A DNA stretch of 64,000 nucleotides from Callorhinus ursinus (taxonomy: Eukaryota; Chordata; Mammalia; Carnivora; Otariidae): assembly GCF_003265705.1 (NCBI RefSeq), contig NW_020312902.1:11730469-11794468 (forward strand). Direction: 5' to 3'. This document shows, piece by piece, positions 1-12,817 of this stretch. The notes beneath the pieces are model-generated. The model did not search any database and was not told the origin of the DNA. It worked only from the letters and a program-made list of their open reading frames with translations. Made by a program: the position numbers and the translations under genes. How positions within the stretch are numbered: the stretch's first letter is position 1; each line of letters opens with the position of its first letter.

Positions 1-2888
1 TTTTTTTTTAAACATATAATGTGTTATTTGTTTCAGAGGTACAGGTCTGTGATTCAACAGTCTTGCACAATTCACAGTGCTCACCATAGCACATACCCTC
101 CCCAATGTCTATCACCCAGCCACCCCATCCCTCCCACCACTACCACTCCAGCAACCCTCAGTTTGTTTCCTGAGATTAAGAATTCCTCATATCAGTGAGG
201 TCATATGATACATGTCCTTCTCTGATTGACTTATTTTGCTCAGCATAACACCCTCCAGTTCTATCCACGTCATTGCAAATGGCAAGATCTCATTCCTTTT
301 GATGGCTACATAATATTCCATTGTGTATATATACCACTTCTTCTTTATCCATTCATCTGTCGATGGACATCTTGGCTCTTTCCACAGTTTGGCTATTGTG
401 GATATTGCTGCTATAAACATCAGGGTGCACGTACCCCTTCGGATCCCTACATTTGTATCTTTGGGGTAAATACCCAGTAGTGGAATTGCTGGATCATATG
501 GTAGTTCTATTTTTAACTTTTTGAAGAACCTCCATACTGTTTTCCAGACTGGCTGCACCAGCTTGCATTCCCAACAATGGTGTAGGAGGGTTCCCCTTTC
601 TCCGCATCCCCACCAACATCTGTCATTTCCTGACTTGTTCATTTTAGCCCTTCTGACGGGTGTGAGGTGATATCTCATTGAGGTTTTGATTTGGATTTCT
701 CTGATGCCGAGCGATGTTGAGCACCTTTTCATGTGTCTATTGGCCATTTGGATGTCTTCTTTGGAAAAATGTCTGTTCATGTCTTCTGCCCATTTCTTGA
801 TTGGATTATTTTTCTTTGGGTATTGAGTTTAAGAAGTTCTTTATAGATTTTGGATACTAGCCCTTTATCTGATATGTCCTTTGCAAATATCTTCTCCCAT
901 TATGTTGGTTGTCTTTTGGTTTTGTGGACTGTTTCTTTTGCTGTGCAAAAGCTTTTTATCTTGATGAGGTCCCAAGTGTTCATTTTTGCCCTTGCTTCCC
1001 TTGCCTTTGGCTATGTTTCTAGGAAGAAGTTGCTGTGGCTGGGGTCGAAGAGGTTGCTGCCTGTGTTCTCCTTTAGGATTTTAATGGACTCCTGTCTCAC
1101 GTTTAGGTCTTTCAACCATTTGGAGTCTAGTTTTGTGTGTGGTGTAAGGAAATGGTCCAGTTTCATTCTTCTGCATGTGGCTGTCCAATTTTCCCAACAC
1201 CATTTGTTGAAGAGACTGTCTTTTTTCCATTGGACATTCTTTCCTGCTTTGTCAAAGATTAGTTGACCATAGAGTTGAGGGTCCATTTCTGGGCTATTCT
1301 GTTCCTTTGATCTATGTGTCTGTTTTTGTGCCAGTACCCTACTGTCTTGATGATGACAGCTTTGTAATAGAGCTTGAAGTCTGGAATTGTGATGCCACCA
1401 GCTTTGCTTTTCTTCAACATTCCTCTGGCTTTTTGGGGTCTTTTCTGGTTCCGTACAACTTTTAGGATTATTTGTTCCATTTCTTTGAAAAAAGTGGATG
1501 GTATTTTGATAGGGATTGCATTGAATGTGTATATTGCTCTAGGTAGCATTGATATCTTCACAATATTTGTTCTTCCAATCCATGAGCATGGAAAGTTTTC
1601 CATTTCTTTGTGTTTTCCTCAGTTTTTTCCATGAGTATTTTATAGTTTTCTGAGTACAGATTCTTTGCCTTTTTGGTGAGATTTATTCCTAGGTATCTTA
1701 TGGTTTTGGGTGCAATTGTAAATGGGATCGACTCCTTAATTTCTCTCTTCTGTCTTGTTTTTGGTGTATAGGAATACCACTGATTTCTAGGCATTGATTT
1801 TATATCCTGCCACTTTACTGAATTCCTGTATGAGTTCTAGCAGTTTTGGGGTGGAGTCTTGTGGGTTTTCCACATAAAATATCATATCATCTGCAAAGAG
1901 TGAGAGTTTGACTTCCTCTTTGCCGATTTGGATGCCTTTCATTTCTTTTTGTTGTCTGATTGCTGTGGCTAGGACTTCTAATACTATGTTGAATAGCAGT
2001 GGTGAGAGTGGACATCCCTGCCATGTTCCTGACCTTAGGGGGAAAGCTCTCAGCTTTTCCCCATTGAGAATGATATTCGCTGTTGGTTTTTCATAGATGG
2101 CTTTTATGATATTGAGGTATGTACCCTCTATGCCTATACTCTGAAGAGTTTTGATCAAGAAAGGATCCTGTACTTTGTCAAATTCTTTTTCTGCATCTAT
2201 TGAGAGGATCATATGATTCTTGTTCTTTCTTTTGTTAATGTATTGTATCACATTGATTGATTTGCAGTTGTTGAGCTAACCTTGCAGCCCAGGGATAAAT
2301 CCCACTTGGTCATGGTGAATAATACTTTTAATTATACTGTTGGATCCTACTGGCTCGTATTTTGGTGAGAATTTTTGCATCCATGTTCATCAAGGATATT
2401 GGTCTGTAATTCTCCTTTTTGATGGGGTCTTTGTCTGGTTTGGGGATCAAGGTAATCCTGGCCTCATAAAACGAGTTTGGAAGTTTTCCTTCCATTTCTA
2501 TTTTTTGGAACAGTAGGTGAATAGGTATTAATTCTCCTTTAAATGTTTAGTAGAATTCCCCTGGGAAGCCATCTGGCCCTGGGCTTTTGTTTGTTGGGAG
2601 ATTTTTGATGACTGCTTCAATTTGTTAGTGGTTATAGGTCTGTTCAGGTTTTCTGTTTCTTCCTGGTTCAGTTTTGGTAGTTGATACATCTCTAGGAATG
2701 CATCCATTTCTTCCAGATTATCTATTTTGCTGGCATATAGTTGCTCATATGTTCTTATAATTGTTTGTATTTCTTTGGTGTTGGTTGTGATCTCTCCTCT
2801 GTCATTCATGATTTTGTTGATTTGGGTCATTTCTCTTTTCTTTTTGATAAGTCTGGCCAGGGGTTTATCAATCTTGTTTATTCTTTTA
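1..2888 (-). mobile_element. LINE-1, 5'-truncated antisense copy
   Basis: The reverse strand carries degraded L1 ORF2 protein fragments in order: a C-terminal part (ending MYHMTSLI at 187), middle pieces near 1259-1794, and reverse-transcriptase pieces at 1787-2251 with a FADDM motif. Homology to the second L1 of this window stops near 2888 (after tttatcaatct...), where unique intron sequence starts, so the copy lost its 5' part on insertion. The 3' UTR side runs off the left window edge, so its target-site duplication cannot be examined. The copy diverges by several per cent from the L1 at 11153 and is clearly inactive. Confidence 0.93.
187..2888 (-). pseudogene. L1 ORF2 remnant (reverse transcriptase to C-terminus)
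   Basis: Translated pieces on the reverse strand match the L1 ORF2 product from the reverse-transcriptase palm onward. The catalytic [14 protein letters not shown] segment is readable, as are [20 protein letters not shown] and the Cys-rich C-terminal region with [15 protein letters not shown]. The pieces are in different frames with stops between them. The endonuclease part is missing because of 5' truncation. It is a dead copy of the endonuclease/reverse-transcriptase gene. Confidence 0.88.
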
Positions 2889-4475
2889 GAAATAAAAAAA
2901 GATCTTAAGAGACAACTGCTCATATTGATTTGGGGCCATGAGCACATGGAAAGATACAACTGGATGAAGGGTACTTATTTCGTCTCGCACTGACACTCAC
3001 CATGAGCCAAGCAGATAGGTCTGCATGTTAGTTTTTACCATTGTGTTTCTGCAGTGCCAGCCTTCTGGGAATTACAAGTGCTAGTCATTTCAAGGAAGAA
3101 ACCCAGGGTAGCCGGCACGGTGCGAGGTGAACAGTATGGAACTACCCACTAATAATTTACAAAAACTAGTTAGCTGCTGAGATTTCTAGCTGGAAGACTT
3201 TTAAGGAGCTTGTTTTCTTTCTTAATCTCCTGACTATGGCCTCGTCAGAAGAGGTCGCCTGTGGATCCAGTTGGGGCTTCAGTGTGGGAAATGGAGAGCC
3301 TCCCTCCCTGGACCAGCAACTTAAGTGATGGTCAGATTATCACCGACTGCCCGCATTCTGATTCCAAGGTTGTGGAGTGTCCCAGTGCGTGTCCCCTGGC
3401 TCTTTGGGGAAAATTATCAAACCCTTACTAGGACTTTTCGGCTGCTGGAGAGAAGAAAGCAGGGTTTAGTGTTTCGAGCATAGACTCTGAATTTCAGGCC
3501 ATGTATCAATCAGAGAAAAGTTACTGACAGTGATAATTGGGCCTTTAGGAGACTTCTTAAGATGAAGAGAGACTAAGCTAACTATGCTTCAGACTCTTTG
3601 AGCTCAGAAAATGAGTTCAAATAAGAAGAGTTCTGGGAATGCCCTTAGGATAATGATTAATTTACTTATTTCAAAGAGCTCACAGACCATTATATACTCC
3701 TGCCCTCTGTTCATTTCCTTCCTTCTTTCATTCAACATTTGACTATCTATTATAGCTCAGGTAACAGAATAATTATTTTCTACTTAATAAGGCTTACTGC
3801 AAGACTACACTAAATAATAGGTGCCTCCAAGGCATTTTAAATAGACTTTTATTTTGCTTTTATTTTATTTTGCTTACACATATGGTTCCAAGCACCTACT
3901 GTGAAGTATGGTGCATCTGCATTTTCCTCTCACACTGGTTCAGTGACACAGAGCATGGTCCCTCTGTGCCAATACTGGCCCCTGCATCGGGTGGAGTCAC
4001 ATGATATGTTCATAGTGCGTAGGATAGGGGAACCAGTTCTGCTAATTTCAAATGAAAAAATTAATTAGATCAGTTTGCTTTGGAAATCACTGTTCAAGCA
4101 ACCCAGCTAAAGCAGCCTGCCTGGAATTTGCCTGCTATGTCTTGAAAGTCTAATATATGGTTAGTGAGATTGTCACAGGAGGACATCCGGGCCATGTGTA
4201 GGACTTATTTGCAGGTCGGAGCTAATAACACGCAATATCCTTGTCAGACTTAAGCCTGGCCTTCATCAAATAAAGGTTTCATTAGAGCTTTATTTGAAGT
4301 GGAAATTTTACTGTCAGGCTATATAAATAAATACGGCAGATGTATTCCAAGGATTGTGGTGTTTAAATCCTGCGAACATTAGTAGTCCCTGGGCTCCACT
4401 GAGTTTCTCTGAGGCACATGTGAAGTCATTAATGTTGGTCTTCCTTTTCCTCTTTCTCCATTTTTATTTTTTTAG
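2889..4475 (+). other. SORCS1 intron, unique part before exon 1
   Basis: This stretch between the L1 junction and the first exon shows no coding exon in any frame that I can support and no recognisable young repeat. It is moderately AT-rich, with ordinary intron composition. A T-rich tract at 4441-4473 serves as the polypyrimidine tract of exon 1. Confidence 0.6.
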
Positions 4476-4540
4476 GTCTGTGATGGGGTCAAATAAGGAA
4501 CCAGATCTTGTGCATCTCGAGGCCAGAACTGTAGATGGTC
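4476..4540 (+). CDS. SORCS1: SORCS1 exon 1 of window, VPS10 propeller
   Basis: The 65-nt exon is bounded by a T-rich tract ending in ttttttag and by the donor gtaagt. It reads SVMGSNKEPDLVHLEARTVDG, with one leading G completing a codon from upstream (Trp in remembered SORCS1) and one trailing C that joins AT of the next exon to give His. This is a strand and loop segment in the middle of the VPS10 beta-propeller, which forms the ligand-binding tunnel on the luminal side. It is separated from the next exon by the largest intron of the window, 21.7 kb. The open frame upstream of the acceptor is intronic and not coding. The short size would make this exon easy to miss, but the continuity of phase and peptide with the next exon supports it strongly. 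Confidence 0.93.
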
Positions 4541-4944
4541 GTAAGTAATTCATCTTCTCCATGATGTTCATAGTAATACTAGTTTTACCAATCTACCATG
4601 AGCCAAGTCTGTGTCTAGGGAAAACATAGCAGCAATAGTCCAAGTCCTTAGTAATCCAGAGTTGCCTTAACAATTTCCAACATCTCTCATCCAGTCAAGG
4701 TGTTTTCCTTTCCAGGTAATGAGGAAATGCCCCCGTTTCTTATTTCTGAAGTGTTTTTGTAGTTATTGTTATGATTATGTTTTTGCCGCTGTTTTTTGAT
4801 TTGTTTTTCCAGTTTCCTTATTTTATCAGATATGGTTTCAAAAAAACCATAGAATAATATCATAACCAGAGAAGGCATCCATTTCTTAGGAGAGTCTTTC
4901 TTGAACTCCCAGTCTAAACCGATTTCATGCTTTATTTGCTTTCA

Positions 4945-5075
4945 TTCTGTGGTTATACTGGATGTTATCTTTGGGGGAAGCCAAGAAAGGGTACAGGGCA
5001 ACTCTTATACTAGTTTTTGCAACTTTTATGTGAGCCTAAAATTACTTCAAAATAAAAAGCTAAAAAAGTAGAAAT
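4945..5075 (+). repeat. Ancient L1 (L1M type) 3' end
   Basis: The sequence from ggttatactggatgttatct to the end aaaattacttcaaaataaaaagc resembles the common 3' terminus of old mammalian L1M elements, including a short A-rich tail. It is assigned from remembered consensus and not from a search. Orientation is sense. Confidence 0.6.
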
Positions 5076-5289
5076 GGATGTCTGAACCATCCATAGTGAT
5101 TAATTACAATGAATTGGCCTCTGGGTTCTAGGATAGGAGGGGCCATGTGCATCTTCAGTCAATATCGCTTCTCCAGCACATGCCACATTGTCAACATGTA
5201 GATGGAGCTTAGTAAATATTAGTTGAGTGAGTGGATACATAGTTGACCAATTGTCAGGGTGACCGAATCACTTACTAAGTTGGAAAATT

Positions 5290-5430
5290 TTAGGGCATTG
5301 CATCTCAAATTTGAACATAACATGGCCCAGTGAGGGATCTTGTTAAAATGTGGATTCTGATTCAACAGGGGCCCAAGAGTCTGCATTCCTAATAAGTTCC
5401 CAGGCGAAGCCTGTGCTGCTGGTCAGCGGA
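5290..5430. repeat. hAT-Charlie-type DNA transposon relic
   Basis: The pattern catctcaaatttgaacataa, then gggatcttgttaaaatgtgg, then attctgattcaacagg matches the widespread nonautonomous hAT (MER5/MER20-like) elements of mammals. The subfamily is not certain. It is old and diverged, and no intact terminal repeats were seen. Confidence 0.55.
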
Positions 5431-5987
5431 ACACATTTAAAGTAAAAAAGTCCCACAACGTAAAACTAATGAAAGAGCTTTAGGGTCTGTTTCCCATGAC
5501 TGCACCTCTTGTTTAGGAAGCTCCGGATGGAATTGGTAACATCCCAGATTGCTTTCATTTTCAAGCTTTTGGGGATAATACCACTTCTGGCTTGTGGCAT
5601 CTAATGCACATAAGCCCATATCCTGAAAACAATAAGGCCGTCACTTTCCCTGATGTGCACGTTTTCTTTCACCCAACATTATTCCTATGCTCCCTGCAGC
5701 CATGAAGGTAGATAATGCCAAACTGTCATCTCGGGCTCAGCTTTCACATGGCATGAAATAGATCAGTTCTAATTTTATTTATTTTATTTTACTTTTTTGC
5801 AAAGGCAGCATCTTCAGAAACTACCCAAGAGTGAAAATTCAATAAAGGGATTTAATTTGAAAAGTTATCCCTGTCAAAACAGAACAGAAAAAAAATTACC
5901 TACCAATTGAAATAAAGGATCTAGGCATAATGCCTGACCTGACTGGGTATTAAAAAAAGAGATTTTTTAAGTATCATATCCAGTCCC

Positions 5988-6012
5988 TCTCTTTCTCTCT
6001 CTCTCTCTCTCT
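5988..6012. repeat. (CT)n microsatellite
   Basis: A run of CT dinucleotides is followed by more pyrimidine-rich sequence up to about 6045. It is a simple repeat in an intron. Confidence 0.9.
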
Positions 6013-8266
6013 TTCTTCCTTCCTCTCCCTCTTCCTCTTTCTCAAGGTACTTGGTAACCAGGACTCCAGGGCAAAGAAACAGAGGAAGGGGAGAGAAGGA
6101 AAGAGCACAGAGAGATCAGAGTAGTAAGGTATTAGCATATGTAGCGGAGACTGTATTTATTAAACCCAGGTTCCAGGCTGGTCAGTTGCTCCAGGAATTC
6201 TAATGTCTGTATGTCACTTCTCTATTTTCTGATTGAGATCCTTCTGTAGTATTCAGGACAAAATTTAAGGCTGTGGAACCCATTGTTTATACATCTTGTT
6301 GAGTATATGCCAAAATAATACAATATTTTGACTTTGGATAAGTGATTGCTTTCTGATTTTAATGGATTCAGGAATTCTGTTATTTTGACACAGGAACAAG
6401 CCCTCAGTAGCTTATTTGGCTCATCCCCATAGGGTGGCTTACAAATGCTTATCTGGGCTTGTTATTCAAAGTTCAGTTTTAGTCTCATTTCACATTTCCC
6501 TAGATTACATTTTATAATTGATTTCTGCTTCACCTGAAGTCTCCAGAGCTCCATAGCTGAGGGCAGGTAAGCTCTGGAAAGAGCTTTTTTTTTTTTTTCC
6601 TTGCTCTGCGACAGTCTATGACTACCATAGACATTTCTGCCACTGTGCTCTGGAATCCGGATGTCTTGTAGTTTACACTGTGACAAGGATGTTATTCTTC
6701 CTTGCATTACCTCTCTGCCTTGGGAGGCAGGCGGTGGAGAGCAACCTCAATTACCATCTATCACAGGAATTATTACTGGAAAATTTTGAACATGTTTATT
6801 GGATGTGGCATTTGTTATTGGCCCCTGCATTTAACTGAGGACAAATTGACAGGTCCTCATCCCAGAGACAAAGATTTTACTATTTGACTATCATGTGTGT
6901 GTATGAATGTGAATGCACTCAGGCATCCTATGTACCCAGTACATTAAAACTGCTGCCCAGTGCATTAAAACCATAAAAAGGAAACCTATTCTATCGATTC
7001 ACCTAATATAGGTGCATTTCTGTATATGTATGTAATGTATGTAGTTAGAAAATGTTGACTAAACTGCTGGATTGAAAGCTTTGTGTAAAGCCATATCTCA
7101 TTTTATTTTGATTCTCTGTACAAACAAAGCTCAGAGACTGACCCATTTGTTGACTTAATAAATAACCTTATCTGTGTAAGCATGTCTTCTTAAAGGGCTT
7201 TAACCATAGGGTCTACAGAGTCCTGAAGGGCTCTGCATGTTACGTATATGTGATTTTGGAGGAAAAGAATGTAACTGTGATCAGAATTCTTCACATGGCA
7301 ATTACATAGGAATGCAGAGTTCTCTATGCACATCTGTAAATATCATCTTGCAAGAAAACTTGCAGTATCAGGTTTGACCTTTATCGCCCCTCCCTCTGAC
7401 TTCTGAAATGAAAGGCCTGGTCAGTGACATGACTATTTCCGTACTGGTGGTGATCCGTGCTAACATGAACAGGGAACAAGGGACAATTACTGGGCTCATT
7501 GTCTATTTGCATGAGTAAGTAACCTTGTAACAACTTGCACAAGGACTAATCTCTTTCACTGGGGAGAAACAACCTTGGCCCTTTAATCAACTGTGAAAAT
7601 GATTGTCCAAAAACTCTTGCTGAAATGAACCACAGACTAGCATTTTACAAGCTGAAATAAAAATCAGAGGAGAGTCACAACTTTATATAGCCACCTTCCC
7701 ACAAATTCTGGTCTTGGGTGAGAACTGTACATCCCATTCTACTTCCCATTTTCCAGTGCTCCGGTTGACTTGCGTATTGAGCGGCTTGCCTAGCAACGTC
7801 TGAATGGGGGGAGCGTGGGTACAATGCTGAGGGGCTGGGATGGAGACCTCAGTTCTCATCAGACCTCAGAAGGTGACCTATGGGGTGCTTTCAGTTCTTC
7901 CTATAGAAATAGGTTACTTTTATAACAAGAGTAGCAACAATGACAATAAAAAGATAAGTCATACTCAGGTGCATCAAGTGAAAAGTAAAATCTGCTTCTT
8001 GACCTTCATTCCCATTCCCCAGAGGTACTATTTTTTTTTTAATATTTCTTCTGCATTTTTACAGAAATTGTTCGGGCTTACACAGGTGAGTATGCATGTG
8101 AGTACACGTGCATACACATTCACAGATGTTCGTGCCGTAAAACCATTATTGCCAAATTCGCTGTTGGCGAGCACAATAGCAAGTTAAAATTTTTCCATAT
8201 CAACACATGCAAATGTAGCCACTTCGTGACCAATGACTATAAAAAAAAAAACACAGTGCTAATACA

Positions 8267-8268
<2 letters not shown>

Positions 8269-8298
<30 letters not shown>
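8269..8298. repeat. (CA)n microsatellite, about 15 units
   Basis: An uninterrupted CA run in intron 1, shortly after an A11 run at 8241. It is likely to be length-polymorphic. Confidence 0.95.
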
Positions 8299-8300
<2 letters not shown>

Positions 8301-9654
8301 CTGATTTGGTTAATAAGCATTCAGACTTGTGCAGGCAGTAAGCCCTGCTGGGAAGAGAAATTACTGAAGGCAAATTCCGGATCTGAGAATGTGTACATTG
8401 ATATACAATAATATACATTGTATACTTGTTACATTGTCCTCTGAGATGGTTGTATCATTGCATACTGTCAGTATGATGATGCTAGGATGCTTGTGTTTGT
8501 AAGCCTTCAATAGCCCGAGACATTATCAAAGATTTTTTAAACATAACCCATCTGATGAGCAAAGAGCTATATCCTTATTGTTTTCATTTTCATTTATTTA
8601 ATCGTGAATGAGGTAAAAGAATTTTTATTTATTTTTCATGGCTATTTGTGTTTCCTCATCAGTGCACCTTTAAAAGTTAGTCAATCTCTTTAATGTTCCG
8701 GAGAAGACGAACACTTGGGCATTTCTATACAAAAAAAAAAAAAGTCAAACTGGCCACTCCCACTCCAGTGAGGGTCCCAGCACTGACCCACCAACTGGCA
8801 TTATTCGACCCCACATTTCATAACCTTCATTTTACCTTCTTTTCAGTCAGTTTAGGAACAGTTTCTGAGGTGGGACCTGGGAAGAGGCTAGAAGATTCCA
8901 GTTCGGGGCGGCTGCAGACTCCGATGGCCCCCTCCTAGTCTCCAGCATGCTGAACAAGCACCTCTCCCCTCTTGCCTGTGCCCACAGCAGGCATCAGGGA
9001 TGAGGCAGTGCGGGGGCACTTTGCACTTGGCTTTTTCTCCTGGCTGCCTCCTTCTGACCCCATTGTTCATATTGCAAAAGCCGCTTGATTTCAACCCCTA
9101 GTGATTTCGGCTTGGCCTCTCTGATTTAGTAGCCTTAAAGACAGCCCTGAAAACCAACCAGAAAAGCATGCAACATGGTAACACAGGCCCCTCCACACAG
9201 CAGTGAAAACCTAACAGGAACATGCAGGGGCGGGCCCCGCTGGGCAGCTTTCAGAGTGGGCTCTTTGTACGCTTCTGTGCTACTTCCCTTGCATGCTGTG
9301 TGCCCAGCAGGCCGGGAGGAGGTCTGTGCCCTTACTTCTCATGCTCAGGAAGAGAGGACAGAGTGTGCAGGCGAAGCCTGTTTTCCCCTGGCCCTCACTC
9401 GATGACAGAGGTCTGCATCTCTCCTGGGTTTTCAGGATCCCCCAGGACATAGCAGCACTAGTCCATATAACATGTATGGCAATTTCCAAGTGTCTGGAAA
9501 ATTCCTAATGCTTCTTACTCCTGCTTCCAAAAAAAAAAAAAGTGTCATAATGGTCTTGGCACTCACACATTTCCTTCCTTGGTCCTGCATGTTGTCAAGC
9601 AACAGTAATGCTAGTACTATGCATTATATTCCTCTCATTCGCCTGGTGCTACTG

Positions 9655-9812
9655 CAGCACTAGGTACTTTTCAGCTGCATTACTTATACCGATTCTTGTG
9701 AGTAGACTCTATTGTTATTTTTCTCATTTTAACTTTGAGGAAAACAAGGCTTTTAGTGATTAAATGTTTTGGCCATTGCCTCAGGGCTAGAATTTGAAGC
9801 CCTATTATTCAT
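9655..9812 (-). repeat. MIR SINE relic
   Basis: The order 'cattacttataccgattctt', 'ctattgttatttttctcatt', 'gaggaaaac', 'gccattgcctcagggctag' follows the reverse MIR consensus (mammalian-wide tRNA-derived SINE). Diverged, assigned from memory. Confidence 0.6.
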
Positions 9813-10240
9813 TCATTCAGCAGGTACTGTTGGACTGTATGTTGTGCTGCGTGCTGTCCTAGACACGGATGGGAGATAGGAGGGAACGTTGCAAAGGCCC
9901 TGCTCTCATAGAGTTTCCCTTGTAGTTAGGGGAGACGTTCTAAACGTGTGTATAATGCCAAGTGGTGCTAAGTTCCAGGAAGTAAAACAAAGCAGAGCAA
10001 GGGGAGTAGTGATTGAGGGGGAGGGGAGGTCAAGGAAGGAATCTCTGATAAGGTGGCATTTGATGTTTGAGCCAAGTCTTTATGGAGGTAAGGGAGACAG
10101 CCTGGTGGAATAGCATTCCAGATGGATGGAAGAGCGCATGCAAATGATATGGAGTATGGCCATGCTTGGCAGGGGCGGGGGGGCGGATAGCAGGAAGGCC
10201 AGGGATATAGACAGGACAGGCCAATGTGTCATTTTTGTTC
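9812..10240. repeat. Ancient interspersed repeat, L2-like
   Basis: The segment begins attcattcattcagcaggta and proceeds through 'ctgtcctagacacggatggg', 'aaggccctgctctcatagag', 'gtggcatttgatgtttgagc' and 'gcattccagatggatgg'. This is a familiar order of an old mammalian interspersed repeat that I associate with L2, but I am not sure of the family. Similar order recurs near 25010-25440 and 44660-44740. Confidence 0.45.
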
Positions 10241-11135
10241 ATTCCACCATGAAAGGCAGAAATTGTACTCTATTGGTCTTGGTTGAATATTGGCCATGTT
10301 CCAAGTATGATATTTAGTATTGAGGGTGATAAAAATAGAAGGTTATTAAGTGAAGAAATAGTGGATTGACCATACCCACGTGCCTCAGAGGCAATCCCTT
10401 GAACAGATTCTTTTTCCTGAAATTAATCACATAACATGTGAACACATCTAAGTAGACATTGTACACCTCTCCCCCAAAAACCCTGGAAAAAATTCTGTGT
10501 GCTTTTTCCCCCATGCACCAAACTGCTTTCATTTCTCCCCTTCCTCTCTTTTTCCTTCCCACTTTTACTCCTGCTTTTGTTCCTTCTGGTTTTCCTACCA
10601 TTTGGAAAGTTGTTTGAACAAATGTGCTTCAGTGTGACCTTCTAGATAACTTTGTGTCTTTTCTCCATTAAACTGGATTTCCAGCGTGGTTTTCCCACAG
10701 AACAGACAGGGAGCATTCCTCAGACACATCTCATACCCTGCCCCTCATGCCTCTGTGCTGTCACCAGTGTTCCTTCTTTCTGGATTCATCCTTATCACTC
10801 ACCCTGTCACCGTTCCAAGCAGCCTTCCAGACTTTTCTCAGGTCCTCCACAAAGCCTTCCACGGGTGTCCCCGCCCTACCCCCACACAGGTCATTGTTCC
10901 CTCTGTGCATTAGAGTGAATAGTAAAGTGGTCTCTGTCCCCCAAAGTACTGTAGGCCAGGGAAGCGTAACAGGTCCACAGTTGTGTGTGACGCAAAGTAA
11001 AATAGCTGCAGTCAAGGAGAAGTCGTGGCACAAGGTAGACCGTCTGTGGAAGGGTATAAATTTGTGTGTCCCTCACCTGGGGGTGGGACACACCTGATCC
11101 TTCCAGAGGTACACTCACCACACTGCCTTGTAGTG

Positions 11136-11152
11136 GGCAAGTGATATTTTGT
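11136..11152. repeat. Target-site duplication of the full-length L1, left copy
   Basis: ggcaagtgatattttgt here matches ggcaagtgatgttttgt at 18701-18717 in 16 of 17 positions. The copies flank the element and mark its insertion limits. Confidence 0.8.
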
Positions 11153-11466
11153 TTTTCAGAGCAGATTTTTTTTTATTGTTATATTAATCACCATATATTA
11201 CATCATTAGTTCTTGAAGTAGAGTTCCATGATTCATTGTTTGTGCATAACACCCAGTGCTCCATGCAGAATGTGCCCTCTTTAAACCCATCACCAGGCTA
11301 CCCCATCCCCCCACCCTCCTCCCCTCTAGAACCCTCAGTTTGTTTTTCAGAGTCCATCATCTCTCATGGTTCATCTCCCCCTCCGACTTACTCCCCTTCA
11401 TTCTTCCCCTCCTGCTATATTCTTTTTCTTTTTTTCTTAACATATGTTGCATTATTTGTTTCAGAA

Positions 11467-12417
11467 GTACAGGTCTGTGATTCAACAGTCTTACACAATT
11501 CACAGCGCTCACCATAGCACACACCCTCCCCAATGTCTATCACCCAGCCTCCCCTTCCCTCCCACCCCCCACCACTCCAGCAACCCTCAGTTTGTTTCCT
11601 GAGATTAAGAATTCCTCATATCAGGGAGGTCATATGATACATGTCTTTCTCTGATTGACTTATTTCACTCAGCATAACACCCTCCAGTTCCATCCATGTC
11701 GTTGCAAATGGCAAGATCTCATTCCTTTGGTTGGCTGCATAATATTCCATTGTGTATATATACCACTTCTTCTTTATCCATTCATCTGTCGATGGACATC
11801 TTGGCTCTTTCCACAGTTTGGCTATTGTGGACATTGCTGCTATAAACATTGGGGTGCATGTACCACTTTGGATCCCTATATTTGTATCTTTGTGGTAAAT
11901 ACCCAATAGTGCAATTGCTGGCTCGTATGGTAGCTCTATTTTCAACTGTTTGAGGAACCTCCATACTGTTTTCCAGAGTAGCTGCACCAGCTTGCATTCT
12001 CACCAACAGTGTAGGAGGGTTCCCCTTTCTCCACATCCCTGCCAATATCTGTCGTTTCCTGACTTGTTCATTTTAGCCATTCTGAACGCGTGTGAGGTGG
12101 TATCTCATTGAAGTTTTGATTTGGATTTCCCTGATGCCGAGTGATGTTGAGCACTTTGTCATGTGTCTGTTGGCCATTTGGATGTCTTCTTTGGAAAAAT
12201 GTCTGTTCATGTCTTCTGCCCATTTCTTGATTGGATTATTTGTTCTTTGGGTGTTGAGTTTGATGAGTTCTTTATAGATTTTGGATACTAGCCCTTTATC
12301 TGATAGGTCCTTTGCAAATATTTTCTCCCATTATGTCGGTTGTCTTTTGGTTTTGTGGACTGTTTCTTTTGCTGTGCAAAAGCTTTTTATCTTGATGAAA
12401 TCCCAATAGTTCATTTT
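11467..12417. repeat. Left copy of 951-bp near-identical direct repeat
   Basis: This segment matches 12818-13768 at a constant offset of 1,351. Only two differences were found by reading: A/G at 11980/13331 and T/C at 12040/13391. It ends exactly at the first N. Confidence 0.95.
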
Positions 12418-12817
12418 NNNNNNNNNNNNNNNNNNNNNNNNNNNNNNNNNNNNNNNNNNNNNNNNNNNNNNNNNNNNNNNNNNNNNNNNNNNNNNNNNNN
12501 NNNNNNNNNNNNNNNNNNNNNNNNNNNNNNNNNNNNNNNNNNNNNNNNNNNNNNNNNNNNNNNNNNNNNNNNNNNNNNNNNNNNNNNNNNNNNNNNNNNN
12601 NNNNNNNNNNNNNNNNNNNNNNNNNNNNNNNNNNNNNNNNNNNNNNNNNNNNNNNNNNNNNNNNNNNNNNNNNNNNNNNNNNNNNNNNNNNNNNNNNNNN
12701 NNNNNNNNNNNNNNNNNNNNNNNNNNNNNNNNNNNNNNNNNNNNNNNNNNNNNNNNNNNNNNNNNNNNNNNNNNNNNNNNNNNNNNNNNNNNNNNNNNNN
12801 NNNNNNNNNNNNNNNNN
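12418..12817. other. Assembly gap, 400 N
   Basis: Exactly 400 unknown bases lie inside the full-length L1. Round-number length suggests a placeholder or estimated gap. The flanks are two copies of the same L1 segment. Confidence 1.

Noticed and set aside
187..2959. Possible viral or cellular polymerase gene on the reverse strand
   Set aside because: The FADD palm and [14 protein letters not shown] motifs are those of L1 ORF2, and the fragments lie in known L1 order with frameshifts.
4354..4548. Short gene starting at the ATG before exon 1
   Set aside because: Its first 40 codons are the intron and polypyrimidine tract; only the part after the ag at 4475 is exon.
8200..8418. Cys/Val repeat protein (and His/Thr repeat on the other strand)
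   Set aside because: This is translation of the CA microsatellite. Similar frames at 18875, 27173, 44844 and 63612 are rejected for the same reason.
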